Source: Marsupella aquatica
Taxonomy: Eukaryota; Marchantiophyta
Length of the DNA stretch: 64,000 nt
Direction of reading: 5' to 3'
NCBI GenBank assembly: GCA_973895155.1
Contig: OZ316898.1
Span: 11,780,001 to 11,844,000, forward strand
Every line of letters starts with the position of its first letter. The stretch's first letter is position 1. The translations under genes were made by a program, and so were the position numbers. Under the pieces are notes generated by a model that worked only from the letters and a program-made list of their open reading frames with translations, ran no database searches and was not told the DNA's origin. Of the stretch, positions 1-11,407 are shown in pieces.

Positions 1-279
1 CTTGGAGTGCCGACGTAAGCTCCACACTATTGCAAACATCCATAGTGACAATTTAGCAGGCTTTCCATGATATCAACATGTCTTGTCATTTTGTAGTATT
101 GTTGATCTGTGCCTTTCGGGACAAGTTCCCATGTTTGCAAGTTCCATTTCACTTGTTGGGATCAGATTGCTGTGAGATATTTTTTAGCAAGGTAGGTGGC
201 ATGAGTGGCCATGAGAGAAATTATGACTTTGGATCTCTACTGGACAGTGCAATGGGACTGAATCGACTAGCTGGATTAG

Positions 280-1488
280 TATGGACCAGAGGGATTGAAG
301 ATACGTCGATCACATGATAAACAAGATCATGTTTGGGCAACTTTACATCCTCTAGATGAAGGAGAACAAGCTCCAAATTTATTTGATTACTCTACAGTTC
401 AGACTAATGAGCTGGTTGTAGATGCTCTAAAGGAAGGTTTGCAGGAAGCAAAGGATTTGTTGTGCAAGCTGAACATGTCACCAAGGAGTTCTTTGCCAGC
501 AATGAAAAGACGATGGTGGGTTCATCCTTGGGAGGTGGAGGCAGAGACTTGGCCAGATACAAGTGTCATGAAAGAGGTTGTGTTATGTGATGATGCTGAA
601 GACACAGTTGAGCATCAATCTACTGTAGGCCCTAGACCTGAGCCCCCAATTGGAGAGTTTCTAGAGTTTGAAGATCCTGAAGAAGATCTCAATCGAATTG
701 ATTCATGAGACACTCTGGACAGTCAGGATTGTATTGAGCCATTAACAGTTGATGATTGTGAGATTGAGGTGGACACTGACCCATTTTGTGAGATGGAGAC
801 ACTAGGACATGAAGTAAGGCATGTCTTGGCTGGAGTTCAAGCAGACTTAACTATTGTGCAGACACCCCGGTCAATAGTGTCTACTGTAACTTATGAGGGA
901 AGGACTATCTACAAGTCCACTCTTGTGAGTCAATTGTGCTGCAATCCTTTCATGTCAAAGGATAGGCTAACTAGGATAGCCCAGAAGACCTATTACACTA
1001 CTGGTAAGGAGAAGGAAAATGGTGACATTGGTACTGATATAGCAATTTTGTTTGAGTCTACTGCAGAGGTTGGTCCTTCTACCAGATCATCCAAGTCAAA
1101 GAAGAGGAAGGGAAGAGATAAAGCGTCTGTTGTTGAGGCTGCAAAGAAGGAATATTGGTTGGGTAGGATTGAGTTTATGATACAGAAGAATGGCTCCCAT
1201 TGGGTCAGACGTCGGAAAGCAATAGATCTGCTTAAAGACAGGCCTGTACCTGCAGTTGGACAGAGTGGAAGTGTGTGCCGCGTGCAGTGTAATTGGTACA
1301 AATCTACTGGTAACAACAAAACTTTGTTCACTTATGATGCAACGGATGGACAATGGATTGATATTGAGATGGTAATTTCAAATGTGAACTTGACAATGAA
1401 GTTTGGGGTAGTTGACAGAGTGTATGTACTAGATGCAAATGACTTGCAGGCTTTGACCACATACATTCAGAGTGTGAGTAAATTGTGA
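280..1488 (+). pseudogene. Unrecognised protein gene, 3' part, broken by one stop
   Basis: A single + frame is open from about 280 to the TGA at 1486-1488, except for one in-frame TGA at 706-708. The two open parts give about 140 and 260 residues. The first is acidic (many Glu/Asp). The second holds a Lys/Arg stretch near 1100-1125 ('SKSKKRKGRDK') that could be a nuclear localisation signal, then a compact region with 'YWLGRIEF' and 'VCRVQCNWYKS'. I do not recognise the family; a transposon-derived or lineage-specific nuclear protein is possible. The TGA could come from CGA by one transition. Another frame is open at 78-317 and may hold the preceding exon. The gene enters from the left edge, so its start is not visible. 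Either a pseudogene or a gene with an intron over the stop. Confidence 0.4.
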
Positions 1489-1577
1489 TATATACTTGAC
1501 TATTGTTTATTGAAATTAGTTTGTTGTGTGTGTATGTGATGCATGTTTAGGGTTAGTGGGAGGGAGTAGAGTAGGGG

Positions 1578-1637
1578 ATGGCGGATTGGCAAATTGAGAT
1601 TTATGCTCAATCAGGGGTTCAATTCCCCTCCGTCATG
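1578..1637 (+). other. tRNA-like element without a D-arm
   Basis: The sequence folds into a 7-bp acceptor-like stem (ATGGCGG with CCGTCAT, one G-T pair), a 5-bp anticodon-like stem (TTGAG/CTCAA) with a 7-nt loop ATTTATG, and a perfect T-arm (AGGGG TTCAATT CCCCT). Only nine bases lie between the acceptor and anticodon stems, so there is no D-arm. The loop would read as anticodon TTA, which pairs with the stop codon UAA, so a working tRNA is unlikely. A deleted tRNA copy, an organelle-derived fragment or a tRNA-related SINE head are alternatives. Confidence 0.35.
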
Positions 1638-3492
1638 TGAACATCATCATGTTGGGAGCTTGTGAAGCAAGGTAGAGAACTGATGCCTTGAATAGGTAAC
1701 CCATGGTGTTTGGTTACCTATTCATGGTATCTGGCACCCACCATGCTTCACTATTCAAGAGTGAGGTGTTAGATGATCATGAATGCAATTTACAAGATAT
1801 ATATTCAGCTTCATGATCTAACTACGTCGAATGCATTGGAAATGCATATCAATTTGCACAATTGGCTCTACACTATTGAGGTACTTTACTTTCCTTAATA
1901 GGCATTTTTTAAATCATCATAAAACTTTACATAAAGTTTTATAGGGGTAAACAATTCAAAAAATGGCCGCTTTTCAGAAAGTAAGGGAGTCCCGAAGGGA
2001 GTGGGGAAAAAAAATTCACTTGAAAGTTAGGGGGTACAGACCCTAAAACGTCGCATGTGATGTAGATCCCTACATATAGTGACCCCCCCGAGGAACTTGG
2101 CAGTGAATACCCCAGGTAGCTAGTAGATAGCAGGTTCATCTGACTTTGAGTGTCATCCAGCTGCAGGTGAAATCACCTACGAAGTAGATGATTCTGCGTT
2201 ATGCTTTACGGTTTTGAGAGACCCCTATGGACATCTGCCTTCTTGAGTCCAAAGTTACTAAACGGTTGGCTAAGTTGAGCGGTGCCAGGTACCCTCCATG
2301 CTTGAATGAGAATGTTCCTCGGCCTTTGGAACCCTCTTTAGACAGTTGTGATGTTCGTGGTTGAGTTGTAAATGTCATACTTCATCACATGACAAGAAAG
2401 AGTTCGTCATTGTTGTGGGTAACGGCATTCTAAATACTGTCATTTCAATCAGGTTAGCCACATTGTCTGCGTCTTCTATTCTGTTTGACAGTTCTGCTCT
2501 GACTATTCATTGGGTCGACCTTGTATCCCGGAATATGTCCATGCACGTAAGAAAGTTCAATGCTATATATCTGGCAGCATGAGCTGCAGTTCGTACCATC
2601 AATTGTGCGGCGCCACAAGTGAACATCACCATTTCTTCTCAGCAGGCTTCTTTGCAAGCTACATTACGTCGTACTTGATGAGGAGGAAGGTATAACTATC
2701 TCTAAGAATGTGCCGGCCTGCATTCAATCAAACAGGTATGACACTCCTGATAAACTCTTCAGGTTGAGGTTTGGAGTTGGCATGGAAATGGCAAACAAAT
2801 TCTGTTTCCTTTTGTAGCCCTCTTCAAAATCTCAGGCATATATGGGCGTTCGTGATAGTTCTATCCAAATATTAAATAGGTTGTTTTGATCTTATTGCCT
2901 CTGCCCTCGGCAGTCTTTGTACATGTTTTCAGGCATCTTATGCTTGTTATCTAGTCTTTCTAGTTGCAGCAACAGCAGGTTCATTGTTCTGGACCATTGC
3001 ATCTTACAAGTTAATGTCCCCACATGGAAGGTGAAACAAGTTTTCTCAACAGCCTCATCAGTTTCATTGTGCTGAAAACTGTTTTCGTCCTGTTTCTGTT
3101 GCAGATCTTTTGTACGAGGTGATATCAAGGTACTTGTTCTAGTCGTGGGGGGTTTAGTGAAGTCCCATCGTGCAGTTCCTCGCTTGTTTTTTACAATTTA
3201 CGATTCAGGACGATATATGCAAACTAATGGTGCACCCTACTATGGCTGGATGCAGATCTTTCTAAAGTCTGCAAGAAACCCACTTTTGACTGGCAGGGCT
3301 GTAGCACGCATCTTCCATGGCTTGTGGAGTCCAGCGTTCCCTTATTCCGAATGGTCTAAAAGTCACTTCTGGTAAGAAAACGCCGGCCTCAGATTGTTGT
3401 CAATCGGATGGCATGGAAAGGAATCTTTAATATGATGCTTGGAGAGAAACATGGACACACATACAAATTTAAGTGACACTTTGGTTTTAATT

Positions 3493-3566
3493 AAAGATAT
3501 ATATAGGTATATATATAGGTATATAGTGATCGTATATATATATATATGACCTTATATATATGACCA
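3493..3566. repeat. TA-rich microsatellite
   Basis: About 75 bases consist almost only of alternating TA runs broken by short GG, GATC and GACC interruptions, such as repeated 'tatatatatagg'. This is a degenerate dinucleotide repeat with no coding content. Confidence 0.8.
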
Positions 3567-5418
3567 CTAATAGAAAGTAATCATAAGTTTTTAGTCGATT
3601 CCTCCATCATTTTGTCCATGGGAACCTTGATTGTCATTCAACTGCAGGAGCTGGGTTCCTTTGGCTACCATAGTCATCATCTACATAAAATACAGCTCCA
3701 CATCATGACAGTGTAAGGTTTTTCGGAATGTCGCAACATTGTAAGTCCCTGTGTCCATCCTAGTAGCAATGTCAAACTTTTGTGTACATCCTAGCTTCCA
3801 CTTCTAATATCTTAATTGGTTTGTTACATAATTCTCTTTACAAATAATTTTAACAAAAGTGTGTGTGTGTTTACACCACAGTATGTAAAAACATATGTAA
3901 CCGAAGTGCTCAGGCAGTTCAATCTCCAATGGAGACCAGCTAACATCTTGGGCTCAGAGCTATGGCGGGCCTACTTTCGGCGCAGATCGTTTCATTGCCG
4001 TGTCACGGGCAGAAATTTGGCAATGCACGCTGATGTGCATTGAGGGCAATAATCGGAGCAATTGTACTGCCCTCTCATTGTTGCGATTCACTTGGGATGC
4101 CGCAAATCGCTACTTATCGTTGAGGGTTTCCGAGTCCGCCAGCCGGAATCCATAGCTGAAATCAAGAGAAGCGCTGGTCAATCCTATGCCAAGATATTGA
4201 AAACAAGGTTTAGCGCAAATACCCGAGGAATTGAATGGCTTCACAGAATGGCAGATTGCGGTACAGAATCGCTGCTATGAATCAGGTCAGGGTTACTCTT
4301 TCACTCCTACAATGTCCTATGTCATGAGTGCCGTGTTGCAACCAGCAGTGCAGCGAAGAGAAAGGTTCTTCCGCTCAAGGATGGATAGTTGCGGCAAATC
4401 CTCTTCCATCTACATTGGACAAGGGAGGAGGTTCTATAGGTCTGTTTGATATGAGCCTTCGTATACTCTGCGATACCATACTTGTTCCATTCCAAGCTAC
4501 CGTCTTGATATTGCGCTCAATCAGCAATCCTTCATACGTAAAGTTTTGAAGAAGTTGGGAAGTGTCTCAGTCGCTTGGACTTGGCCTATTGTGTGATCTC
4601 AATTTCATCTTGTGGTACTTCCGTCTCGAGCAAGGCATAATTTAAGAGGCATAGGGAACCCGCATTAGTTGCCTTCTCTCAAGAGAAACTCTTTTACTGT
4701 CTCTGAGTTTAGGATTCCCAAGTTTAGCAAATTCAAAGTTGCTGCATGAGTCTGATGAAGGACCTGATTTGTTTCTAGTGTACTATGAGAATCCATGCCG
4801 TATCCTTTCGTGGACTTCGACGCTTTCTGCCACATTTGAATGAGCTATCCGATCGAGGTTAGTTGTTCAATTTAACTGGCCTAGTAGTTGAAAAACTGTT
4901 TGTTTCCCAGGTCTGCGAACTTAGAACAACATTATATTGAAAACTGTCGAAATTCTTGTCTCCGCACTCCATTTGAAGGATTGGAAGCTTGTGAAAGAAT
5001 GAGGACATGACGAAATGAAGACGAATATCGTACAATATGTCTGCCAATGGATCTCCACAACTTGGGATGAAGAAGACAGAGAGGCTTATACATTTGATGC
5101 TGCTTTGGAAATATACTCTTTTGTGGCGGCCAGTGAAGACTTCGAGGAAGAAGAGAAAAAATACTTAAAAACAAAAGAGATTGCGGAAGGGAAACCAGGA
5201 GTTCACGAACATTGTCCAATGAGTTAACAAACTGAAAATTTCATGCCGTGAAGGTGGGGGCAACCAGTGCGTCTCTCTCCTTAAATCAGCGAATTTCATG
5301 ATCGAACGCTATACATTTGTGAAGGAGATCAAAAGTTGACTGGAGTAAAGGCAGGGATAGTCTGGAGTTTTCTCAAATCTATAGCACCGAGACTCTATCT
5401 ATCTTCCCAAGCACATGA

Positions 5419-7401
5419 ATGGCGACAACAGAGTTGCAAGTGATCATCATCTTGTGCTCAATAGGGCCAGCCTTGTCCGTGGGCTTGGACGATATATCAT
5501 TTTACTATCCAGACTTCGGCGTTGAGGGGGTGCAGCTTGTATACAATGGCAGTGCATTTCTGAATGACGATTGTTCATGCGTTTGGTTAACACAACCTGT
5601 GCAAAGTACCTCGCAAGATAACTATATTCTCTATGGTGGAATACTTCATACGCCATCGTTAATATTTTACGATGGTTCCTGGGTCGGAGCAGTTACCAGT
5701 GGCACTGGAATCTTTGAAAGTAAATCTGTTTCCTCACCGGAAACTGTACATGCATCTTTCAACCAAACAATACCTCCAATTCTCAACCATCGATCACCTC
5801 CTCCAGCCCCTCCAAGCCGTCCACCTCTACGTCCCCCTCGCCCCCTAAACTCCACTGGAATCTCTGAAAACCAACCTGTTTCCTCAAGGGAAATTGTTCA
5901 TGCATCTTTCAACCAAACAACACCTCCAATTCTCCAAACAAACAACAACGGTCTATTGCCCCCTCCGGCCCCTCCAAGCCCTCCACCTCTACCTCCCCCT
6001 CGCCCCCTACTCTCCACTGGCATCTCTGAAAGCCAATCTGTTTTCTCACGAGAAACTGATAGTGTACCTGTCGACGAAGCCATACCTCCAATTCTCGACA
6101 TTGAATCACCCCCTCCATCCCCTCCTATACCTCCACCTCCCGCTCGCCCCCTAGACTCCGTGATGTCCTTTAGCATATACTTCCAACTTAGCTTGCATAG
6201 CAGAACTGGCATCGCTTCGCAGGGAGGGGGTCTGTGTTTCCTATTATCGAATAGCTCTCGTCGGTATTTGAACACAAGTGATAAATTCTCACATTTTGGT
6301 GTCTTCCCTAGTCTGGGTGGCAAGACAGCAGTAAACACATGGGCAGTGGAGTTCGACACGCACCAAGATTTAGTCGTCGGTGACATAGACAACAACCATG
6401 TTGGAGTAAATTTCAACAGTGCCCAGTCACTGAAATCCAGATCTTTGCGAGATATAGGCATTGAGCTATATTCTTCAAACTATTCCATTGATGTATGGAT
6501 CGATTATAATTATCCTAGTCAACTTTTGTTGGTGAGAGTAGAGAAGAACACCGATTCCTCAAGAAAAAGAGGCTTGTTTCACCATCCGATTACACCATTT
6601 ATTTCCATTCCAAATCTTGACATGACTACCCTCATTGGACCAGAAATGTATGCAGGCTTTGCCGCTCGTGGTACTGATCAAGATCATATAATCAGTCAAT
6701 GGGCCCTCACACTTTCTGCACATGTTCCGGGCCTCCCCACTGCTCCACCAGAGGTAAATGTCACACCACCTGGAGTTGGCTTAACATCACCACCACCACC
6801 TCAACCAACACTTGCCATACCTGGACTAGGCACTCAAATAGAAGTAGGCGCTGGAACATTGTTTTTAGGGTGGTTCCTCATGTTAATCATGATTTGCCTC
6901 CTTTTGCGTTGTACTCGATGTGGGCAAAGAAGATTGTGGAGAGCCTATGAACGGTGCAAACTCTGCCATAGATTTTGTAATCTACGACTCTGTCTTTACT
7001 GTTGTACTCTACCTTATGACGCCAACGGAAAACTCAGGAAAAATCGAGGAAGACCTTTGAAAAAGAAACGACTGAAGCCCAAAACAGGGAAAGTAAGAAA
7101 ACACAAAGCTGGGAAAGTAAGAAAAAAGATAGCAGGGAAAAAACGCAAAGCAGGGAAAGGGAAAAAACGCAAAGGGGGGGAAGGGACAAAACGCAAAGCA
7201 GGAGAAGGGAAAAGACGCAAAGCTGGGGACGAGAGAAAACCTCAAGCACGGAGAGGGGAAAAAACCTTAGCAGCAGAAGGGAAAAAGCCTATAGCAGCAA
7301 TAGGGAAAAAACCCTTAGCAGCACAAGGGAAAAAAACCATAGCAGCAAAAGGGAAGAAACCTGGAGCAAAGAACACTCGAGGAACAGCTCAAAAGAAGTG
7401 A
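5419..7401 (+). CDS. L-type lectin membrane protein with histone H1-like basic tail
   Basis: A 660-residue intronless protein. Residues 1-21 are a likely signal peptide (hydrophobic 'VIIILCSIGPALS'). The legume-lectin fold begins at about 25 ('DDISFYYPDF') and resumes at 248-435 with the metal-site strand 'WAVEFDTHQD', then 'DIDNNHVGVNFNS', 'VWIDYN' and the closing strand 'QWALTLS'. Between these halves lie three proline-rich repeats of about 50 residues (96-246). A Pro-rich stalk (436-470) leads to one membrane segment (about 478-497), a cysteine-rich stretch (498-529, three CxxC pairs) and a Lys/Arg-rich repetitive tail (537-660). Family knowledge: lectin receptor kinases share this outer part but carry a kinase inside; none is present. 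I infer a cell-surface sugar-binding protein with an unusual cytoplasmic tail. The ATG at 5419 was chosen because it gives the signal peptide. After the stop the same frame stays Lys-rich for 27 codons, so the tail may once have been longer. Confidence 0.8.
   Translation: MATTELQVIIILCSIGPALSVGLDDISFYYPDFGVEGVQLVYNGSAFLNDDCSCVWLTQPVQSTSQDNYILYGGILHTPSLIFYDGSWVGAVTSGTGIFESKSVSSPETVHASFNQTIPPILNHRSPPPAPPSRPPLRPPRPLNSTGISENQPVSSREIVHASFNQTTPPILQTNNNGLLPPPAPPSPPPLPPPRPLLSTGISESQSVFSRETDSVPVDEAIPPILDIESPPPSPPIPPPPARPLDSVMSFSIYFQLSLHSRTGIASQGGGLCFLLSNSSRRYLNTSDKFSHFGVFPSLGGKTAVNTWAVEFDTHQDLVVGDIDNNHVGVNFNSAQSLKSRSLRDIGIELYSSNYSIDVWIDYNYPSQLLLVRVEKNTDSSRKRGLFHHPITPFISIPNLDMTTLIGPEMYAGFAARGTDQDHIISQWALTLSAHVPGLPTAPPEVNVTPPGVGLTSPPPPQPTLAIPGLGTQIEVGAGTLFLGWFLMLIMICLLLRCTRCGQRRLWRAYERCKLCHRFCNLRLCLYCCTLPYDANGKLRKNRGRPLKKKRLKPKTGKVRKHKAGKVRKKIAGKKRKAGKGKKRKGGEGTKRKAGEGKRRKAGDERKPQARRGEKTLAAEGKKPIAAIGKKPLAAQGKKTIAAKGKKPGAKNTRGTAQKK
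5704..6156 (+). repeat. Three tandem proline-rich modules inside the lectin gene
   Basis: Residues 96-246 are three copies of a module of about 50 residues: a 'STGISE.Q.V.S.E' head, then '(A/P)IPPIL' or 'TPPIL', then a run of prolines ending in 'RPL'. They sit between the first and second parts of the lectin fold, so they are an insertion into the domain and not a linker at its end. The DNA copies are clearly related, so the modules arose by tandem duplication. Confidence 0.85.
7027..7398 (+). repeat. Coding repeat for the lysine-rich tail
   Basis: Residues 537-660 of the lectin protein are built of two related short repeats: first units like 'KAGKGKKRK', then units like 'AAEGKKPIAA'. The DNA is correspondingly purine-rich on the + strand. 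The composition (Lys, Ala, Gly, Pro) resembles the C-terminal tail of linker histone H1. No kinase motif occurs. Confidence 0.75.
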
Positions 7402-10009
7402 AAAAGTAAACTTCTCCAAACGAAAGAGAAGCCAAAACACAGACAGGCCAAAAAGAAGGGGAATCAATTCGAAGCCAGGTGAGGAAGAGTCTGCAACAAT
7501 TTATAGTGAATGCAGCATTACAAGTAAAGGATTTATCATGATGAATGATTTCCTAGATCTAGAAGATAGTTAGGAAGTTAGGCTTCCCAGACATGACTTA
7601 GGACAAGTGAAAAACTTCCGAAATACTTCTAGTGACATGCACATGGACGTTGTGTCATTTGTTGCCATCTAAGCTTTCAGGCAATTGAACTGTGCTGCCT
7701 ACACGACCAAGCGTGCTAGCTATAATCTATATGAAACTACCTTCACAGAGATTTACGTAAAGAGTGAACATCGCAATCACATGGACATGTTTTGGATTTC
7801 CGCATTACGCGCTTCAATTGAACGCAAAGTGACACAGGGGAATTTCTCCTCACAGAACTATATGCTACTGATGGATGTCTATGCGTCTCCGTGGCAAGTG
7901 TACGCTCAAGATCTAGAACAATGTGACAAATGTTAGCTTCTAGCTGTCTAATGCGCGAGCAATGATGACATCTAGATTTGGTTTCCAAAGCAGCATAGGT
8001 CGCCATGGAGGCGAGGGATGATTTCCTGTTGGCATAGCCATAGAGACGGAGGCTTGCCGGTACAAGCTCATCGTTTACAAGGTCGATGTGAGTGAGCTCA
8101 TCCTTCAGTCCACGAGGTGTGGAACCCTTCCACATAGGCAAGAGAAAAGTATTTTTTTCATGGGGACAATCACTGCTTGAAGCATTGTGGATAGTGCTCA
8201 AACATAGTGTCTCTATACAATTTGATCTGTTAGTGTCCTGATTTAAGAGATGTCTTTGATGTCTTTGGCAGAAAGATCGTTGACTGATTTTGAACCATTC
8301 TGCTAAAGGTTTTTTAAGAAAATACACCAGACAACTCAAAGCCCATACTTTAGAACTGAAGACCAGGATCCATTCAGATTCAATGGCAAAGTTGTTGGAA
8401 CAAAGGTTGACTTGGAAAATTCTTCGTTCGAACAAATGAAGGGCCTTTTACCTGTATAGAGAAATATTGCAAGTTTGGACGAGAAGGTCTTTCTGGACTT
8501 CCGAATTCATGGCACACACTGTAAGACGATAATGTAAGGAAGGTTGTAAACTAGAACGGGAGATGATAGTTTCTACTACAGTACACAGAGTCAGTTAAAA
8601 TGATCAGCCCACGAGGAATACCCAATCGATTGTAACTGCAAACTGCATGGAATAAGTTATCAATACTTGCGTTTCCTTGGCATGTAGAGAAGGACTGAAC
8701 AGAAGCAATGTCAGATTGAGAGTAGGAGGAAAATTATATTTGGAAGATTGTTTTCAAGAATGGCAGGTCACGGGTCCATTCTTTTAGATCCTCTTTTAAA
8801 AGAATGGTCGATCGTCCTTGAGCAGGTTCATGCTTACCCTCATTTTTAATTGGCATACCTTGACCACCAAGACAATCTGGAGTGCAATGGCGAATCCCAC
8901 AATTTCCAGTAGAACAAAATGTCGTGTCCAATATCTCTTCATGTCCATTCTTCACCAAAATCACACAACAACTCTGCTCATTTCTTCTTCTCTTAAAATT
9001 TTCCTTCCCTGTTCAGAGTGCGACAAGTGATTGTCTCCCCTTCTAAGTCTTGTGTCTAAAACAAATTTCATACCTTGTACCCGATTTGCCTCCAGCGGAA
9101 GAGTTGAACTCACAATCTAGCCCAATCGTGCAAGTTTGGACAGCAAACCGGAACAACCACTTTGATTGTTCAAAGTGGGAATTCACATGGCAGCCGGCTC
9201 CTCCGATCCACTAATGCTGGCAATGAGCCCTGGCTGACGATGAGCCCTGGCTGAGCTCTTCCACAAGTACCCACCAGAGCCGGCATCGTGGAAGCATTTG
9301 CCAAAACTCGTCTTACCCTAAACCTGAAACAGGACAATCAAGCAATCATGATGCAAAGCCACACCACGCACAGCAACGAACACGACACATCGATCCAAAT
9401 GAAATAAAACTGGACAGATAATTGATAATTTGATCTAAAAGCAAAAGAGTGGAAAAACATTGAAAGAATAGACCGCCCTTCTTCATTCAACCTGCAGCGC
9501 TATGTCTGCTGGCCATCTCCGCCCAATAGAAACTGGTTGGCATACATCGCCGTTTTTGCATGAAGTGCTTATCCGTTCCACTATCATCGCCAATCTCTCA
9601 TCCAGAGACGTTGCATTGTCTGGGTTCTTCACTGGTGTTGCATCCAGGAAAATTACAGTCACCTAAATATACTTGACGTTTGTACTCTATCTATCAAGAA
9701 AGTTGAGCTTGGATGGACCCAGGGGTTGTGTTGCCCATACCCATGTACCGAGCCACAAGGTTCTTCACTTTACACCCAAAAGTCACACTGACCTGGCTGT
9801 TTTTGGAAGAATTTTGGAAGAAGACTTCAACTTTTGAGGACACCCAAAGTAGTTTTTCCAAGCGGCCAGACTAATTGTGAAATGCTTGTTTTTGGTAAGC
9901 TTGTGCACTAATGTGGACAACTTTTCGATCTCTCTTTAGGCTCAATTATTTCAAGCATGTTCTCTGACGAGTCTAATCTATTAGTGACAAAGTTTCAGAT
10001 TTTTCTGAC

Positions 10010-10145
10010 AAGTGCTTCACTTTTGTGAAGGATGCTCTGAGTAGTTTGAGCATGAGCAGCCACTTACCACTGGGGAAGAAAGGTTCATTTCTGTGAAGGA
10101 TCCCCTGAGTACTCGTGCATGAGCAATGATTTGCCACCCCTTAAA
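10010..10145. repeat. Direct duplication of about 65 bp
   Basis: Two adjacent diverged copies share the pattern 'TGTGAAGGAT' then 'CTGAGTA' then 'GCATGAGCA' and 'GCCACTT' or 'TGCCACC'. It is short, non-coding and of unknown meaning. Confidence 0.55.
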
Positions 10146-10346
10146 CTAATGGAAACCAGCTGCAAACAATAAGAAGCATGATTAGGTCATATTTCAGTCA
10201 AAATTGTAAGGATTGTTATCCGACCATTTTTTTGATGTTTTGAGTCAAGCCATCCCAGCTTTGGAATCCATGGGAGCTTCACAATAAACCCCTCAGTACA
10301 TTCAGGCCCCTGAATAACCATTGGAAAGAGTTGCGATTTTTAGAAA

Positions 10347-10588
10347 ACATCTCCAACACTCATTTTTTTCACAAACTACAACCTACACTAGGGTACTTTT
10401 CTTAGGTCATTTCTCATTTTAAATTGTATACAATATCCAGCCCATCAGGTTTTGGAATCCGTCAACTCCTTTCAAGGACTAAATTCATGGCTTGCAAAAC
10501 AAATGACTAAAGAAAAGCGTCCAATTGGGTGGATTGTAGTTTGTGAAAAAACTATTTTTGAGAATTCAAGATTGAGTGTTGGAGATGT
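10347..10588. repeat. Imperfect inverted repeat (hairpin-forming)
   Basis: The left arm (10347-10412) contains 'ACATCTCCAACACTCA' followed by 'TTTTTTCACAAACTACAA'. The right arm (10501-10588) contains the reverse complements of both blocks in the matching order, with about 20 extra bases between them. The arms are 65-88 bases with a spacer of about 90. Such a structure could be a MITE or a small-RNA source. Parts also resemble 61.86-62.03 kb. Confidence 0.65.
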
Positions 10589-10589
10589 C

Positions 10590-10655
10590 AAAAAAGTCAC
10601 AATTTTTTTCAGTACAATTTTTTTCAGTACACGTTTTTGAACTTCATAGATCACA
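10590..10655. repeat. Dispersed repeat copy A
   Basis: The segment with 'TTTTTTTCAGTAC' (twice) and 'TTGAACTTCATAGAT' has a diverged match at 61975-62025. The flanking 10435-10465 segment matches 61868-61900 in inverted orientation ('TTCCAAAACCTGATGG'). The two regions are therefore copies of one dispersed element family, rearranged in one of them. Confidence 0.55.
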
Positions 10656-11407
10656 CCAAAACAAACTCTGGTCCAATAGAGTTCATTCCATCATGCAATA
10701 AAATATCAGACCTTCAAACTTTTCACTTACCAAAGTTGCACAAAAGTTTCATGAAAGTTCTGCCAACCAAAATTGGTGCACTGATAGTTTCAAATGCTTT
10801 TCAAATATTTGAACAACTAACTGAGGTCAAATTCTCAGCTAGGATGTACATCTCAGACCTGTGTGCCCTAGGTAGCGCATTCTTGGTTAGCATCTGGTTA
10901 CTCTTAGTACCCTTCAAAAGTTATGAGAAAGGTTTTGTCCGAACATGCAAGGAAATATACCTAAACATTAGTGTACTGATAGGTTTAGAGCCAACTTGCA
11001 TGTGAGCAGCCCTGCATGTAAGGGCCCTCAACTTCACACATGTCATACCAGTACTCAGTGAGTATATTGTGGAGAATACTCTTTGTTTTTGTTTGGCAGG
11101 GCTTATGCCATATGAAGTGCAGAACCAAGGGCAAGGGCCAGAAGCTTTCCTGCCCTTGAGGTCCCGTCCTTTGAGTTTCAGATAAAACAAAATGTGTAAG
11201 TTTTTCATCTTGGCCCGGAATGCACTGTTCTTGCCTATGTTTTTCGGAAAGCACGTCAGGCCAGTCCGCACTCCGTACTTCAGTCTAGAAAACAGGCAAA
11301 GTTAGTTCGCTTGAGATATCTGTAGTGGGCAACGCCAAAGAGGCAATCCAAGGGCAAGGACAATCATCACACTTAGCAGGGACAATATTAGCTTTTTTCC
11401 AAAAGGG

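Larger units (their letters stand above)
1489..5418. other. Intergenic stretch with decayed coding-like pieces
   Basis: Apart from the tRNA-like element I see no complete gene here. Short open pieces occur at 3145-3375 and 3816-4550 on the + strand, in changing frames. At about 3960-4150 one frame gives a run with 'FGADRFIAVSRAEIW' and 'LLRFTWDAANRYLSLRV', which looks like real protein, but neighbouring frames are broken and no family is clear. These may be remnants of an old gene. The stretch just before the lectin start (5228-5418) should hold its promoter and 5' UTR; no clear TATA box was identified. Confidence 0.4.

Noticed and set aside
993-1353. Minus-strand frames opposite the first gene
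   Set aside because: Shadows of the + strand frame, low-complexity Ser/Leu-rich.
5898-6461. Minus-strand Gly-rich frame over the lectin gene
   Set aside because: It is the reverse reading of the proline-rich repeats.
7743-8435. 230-residue minus-strand open frame
   Set aside because: Non-ATG start, no domain, no splice context, composition unlike the real genes of the window.
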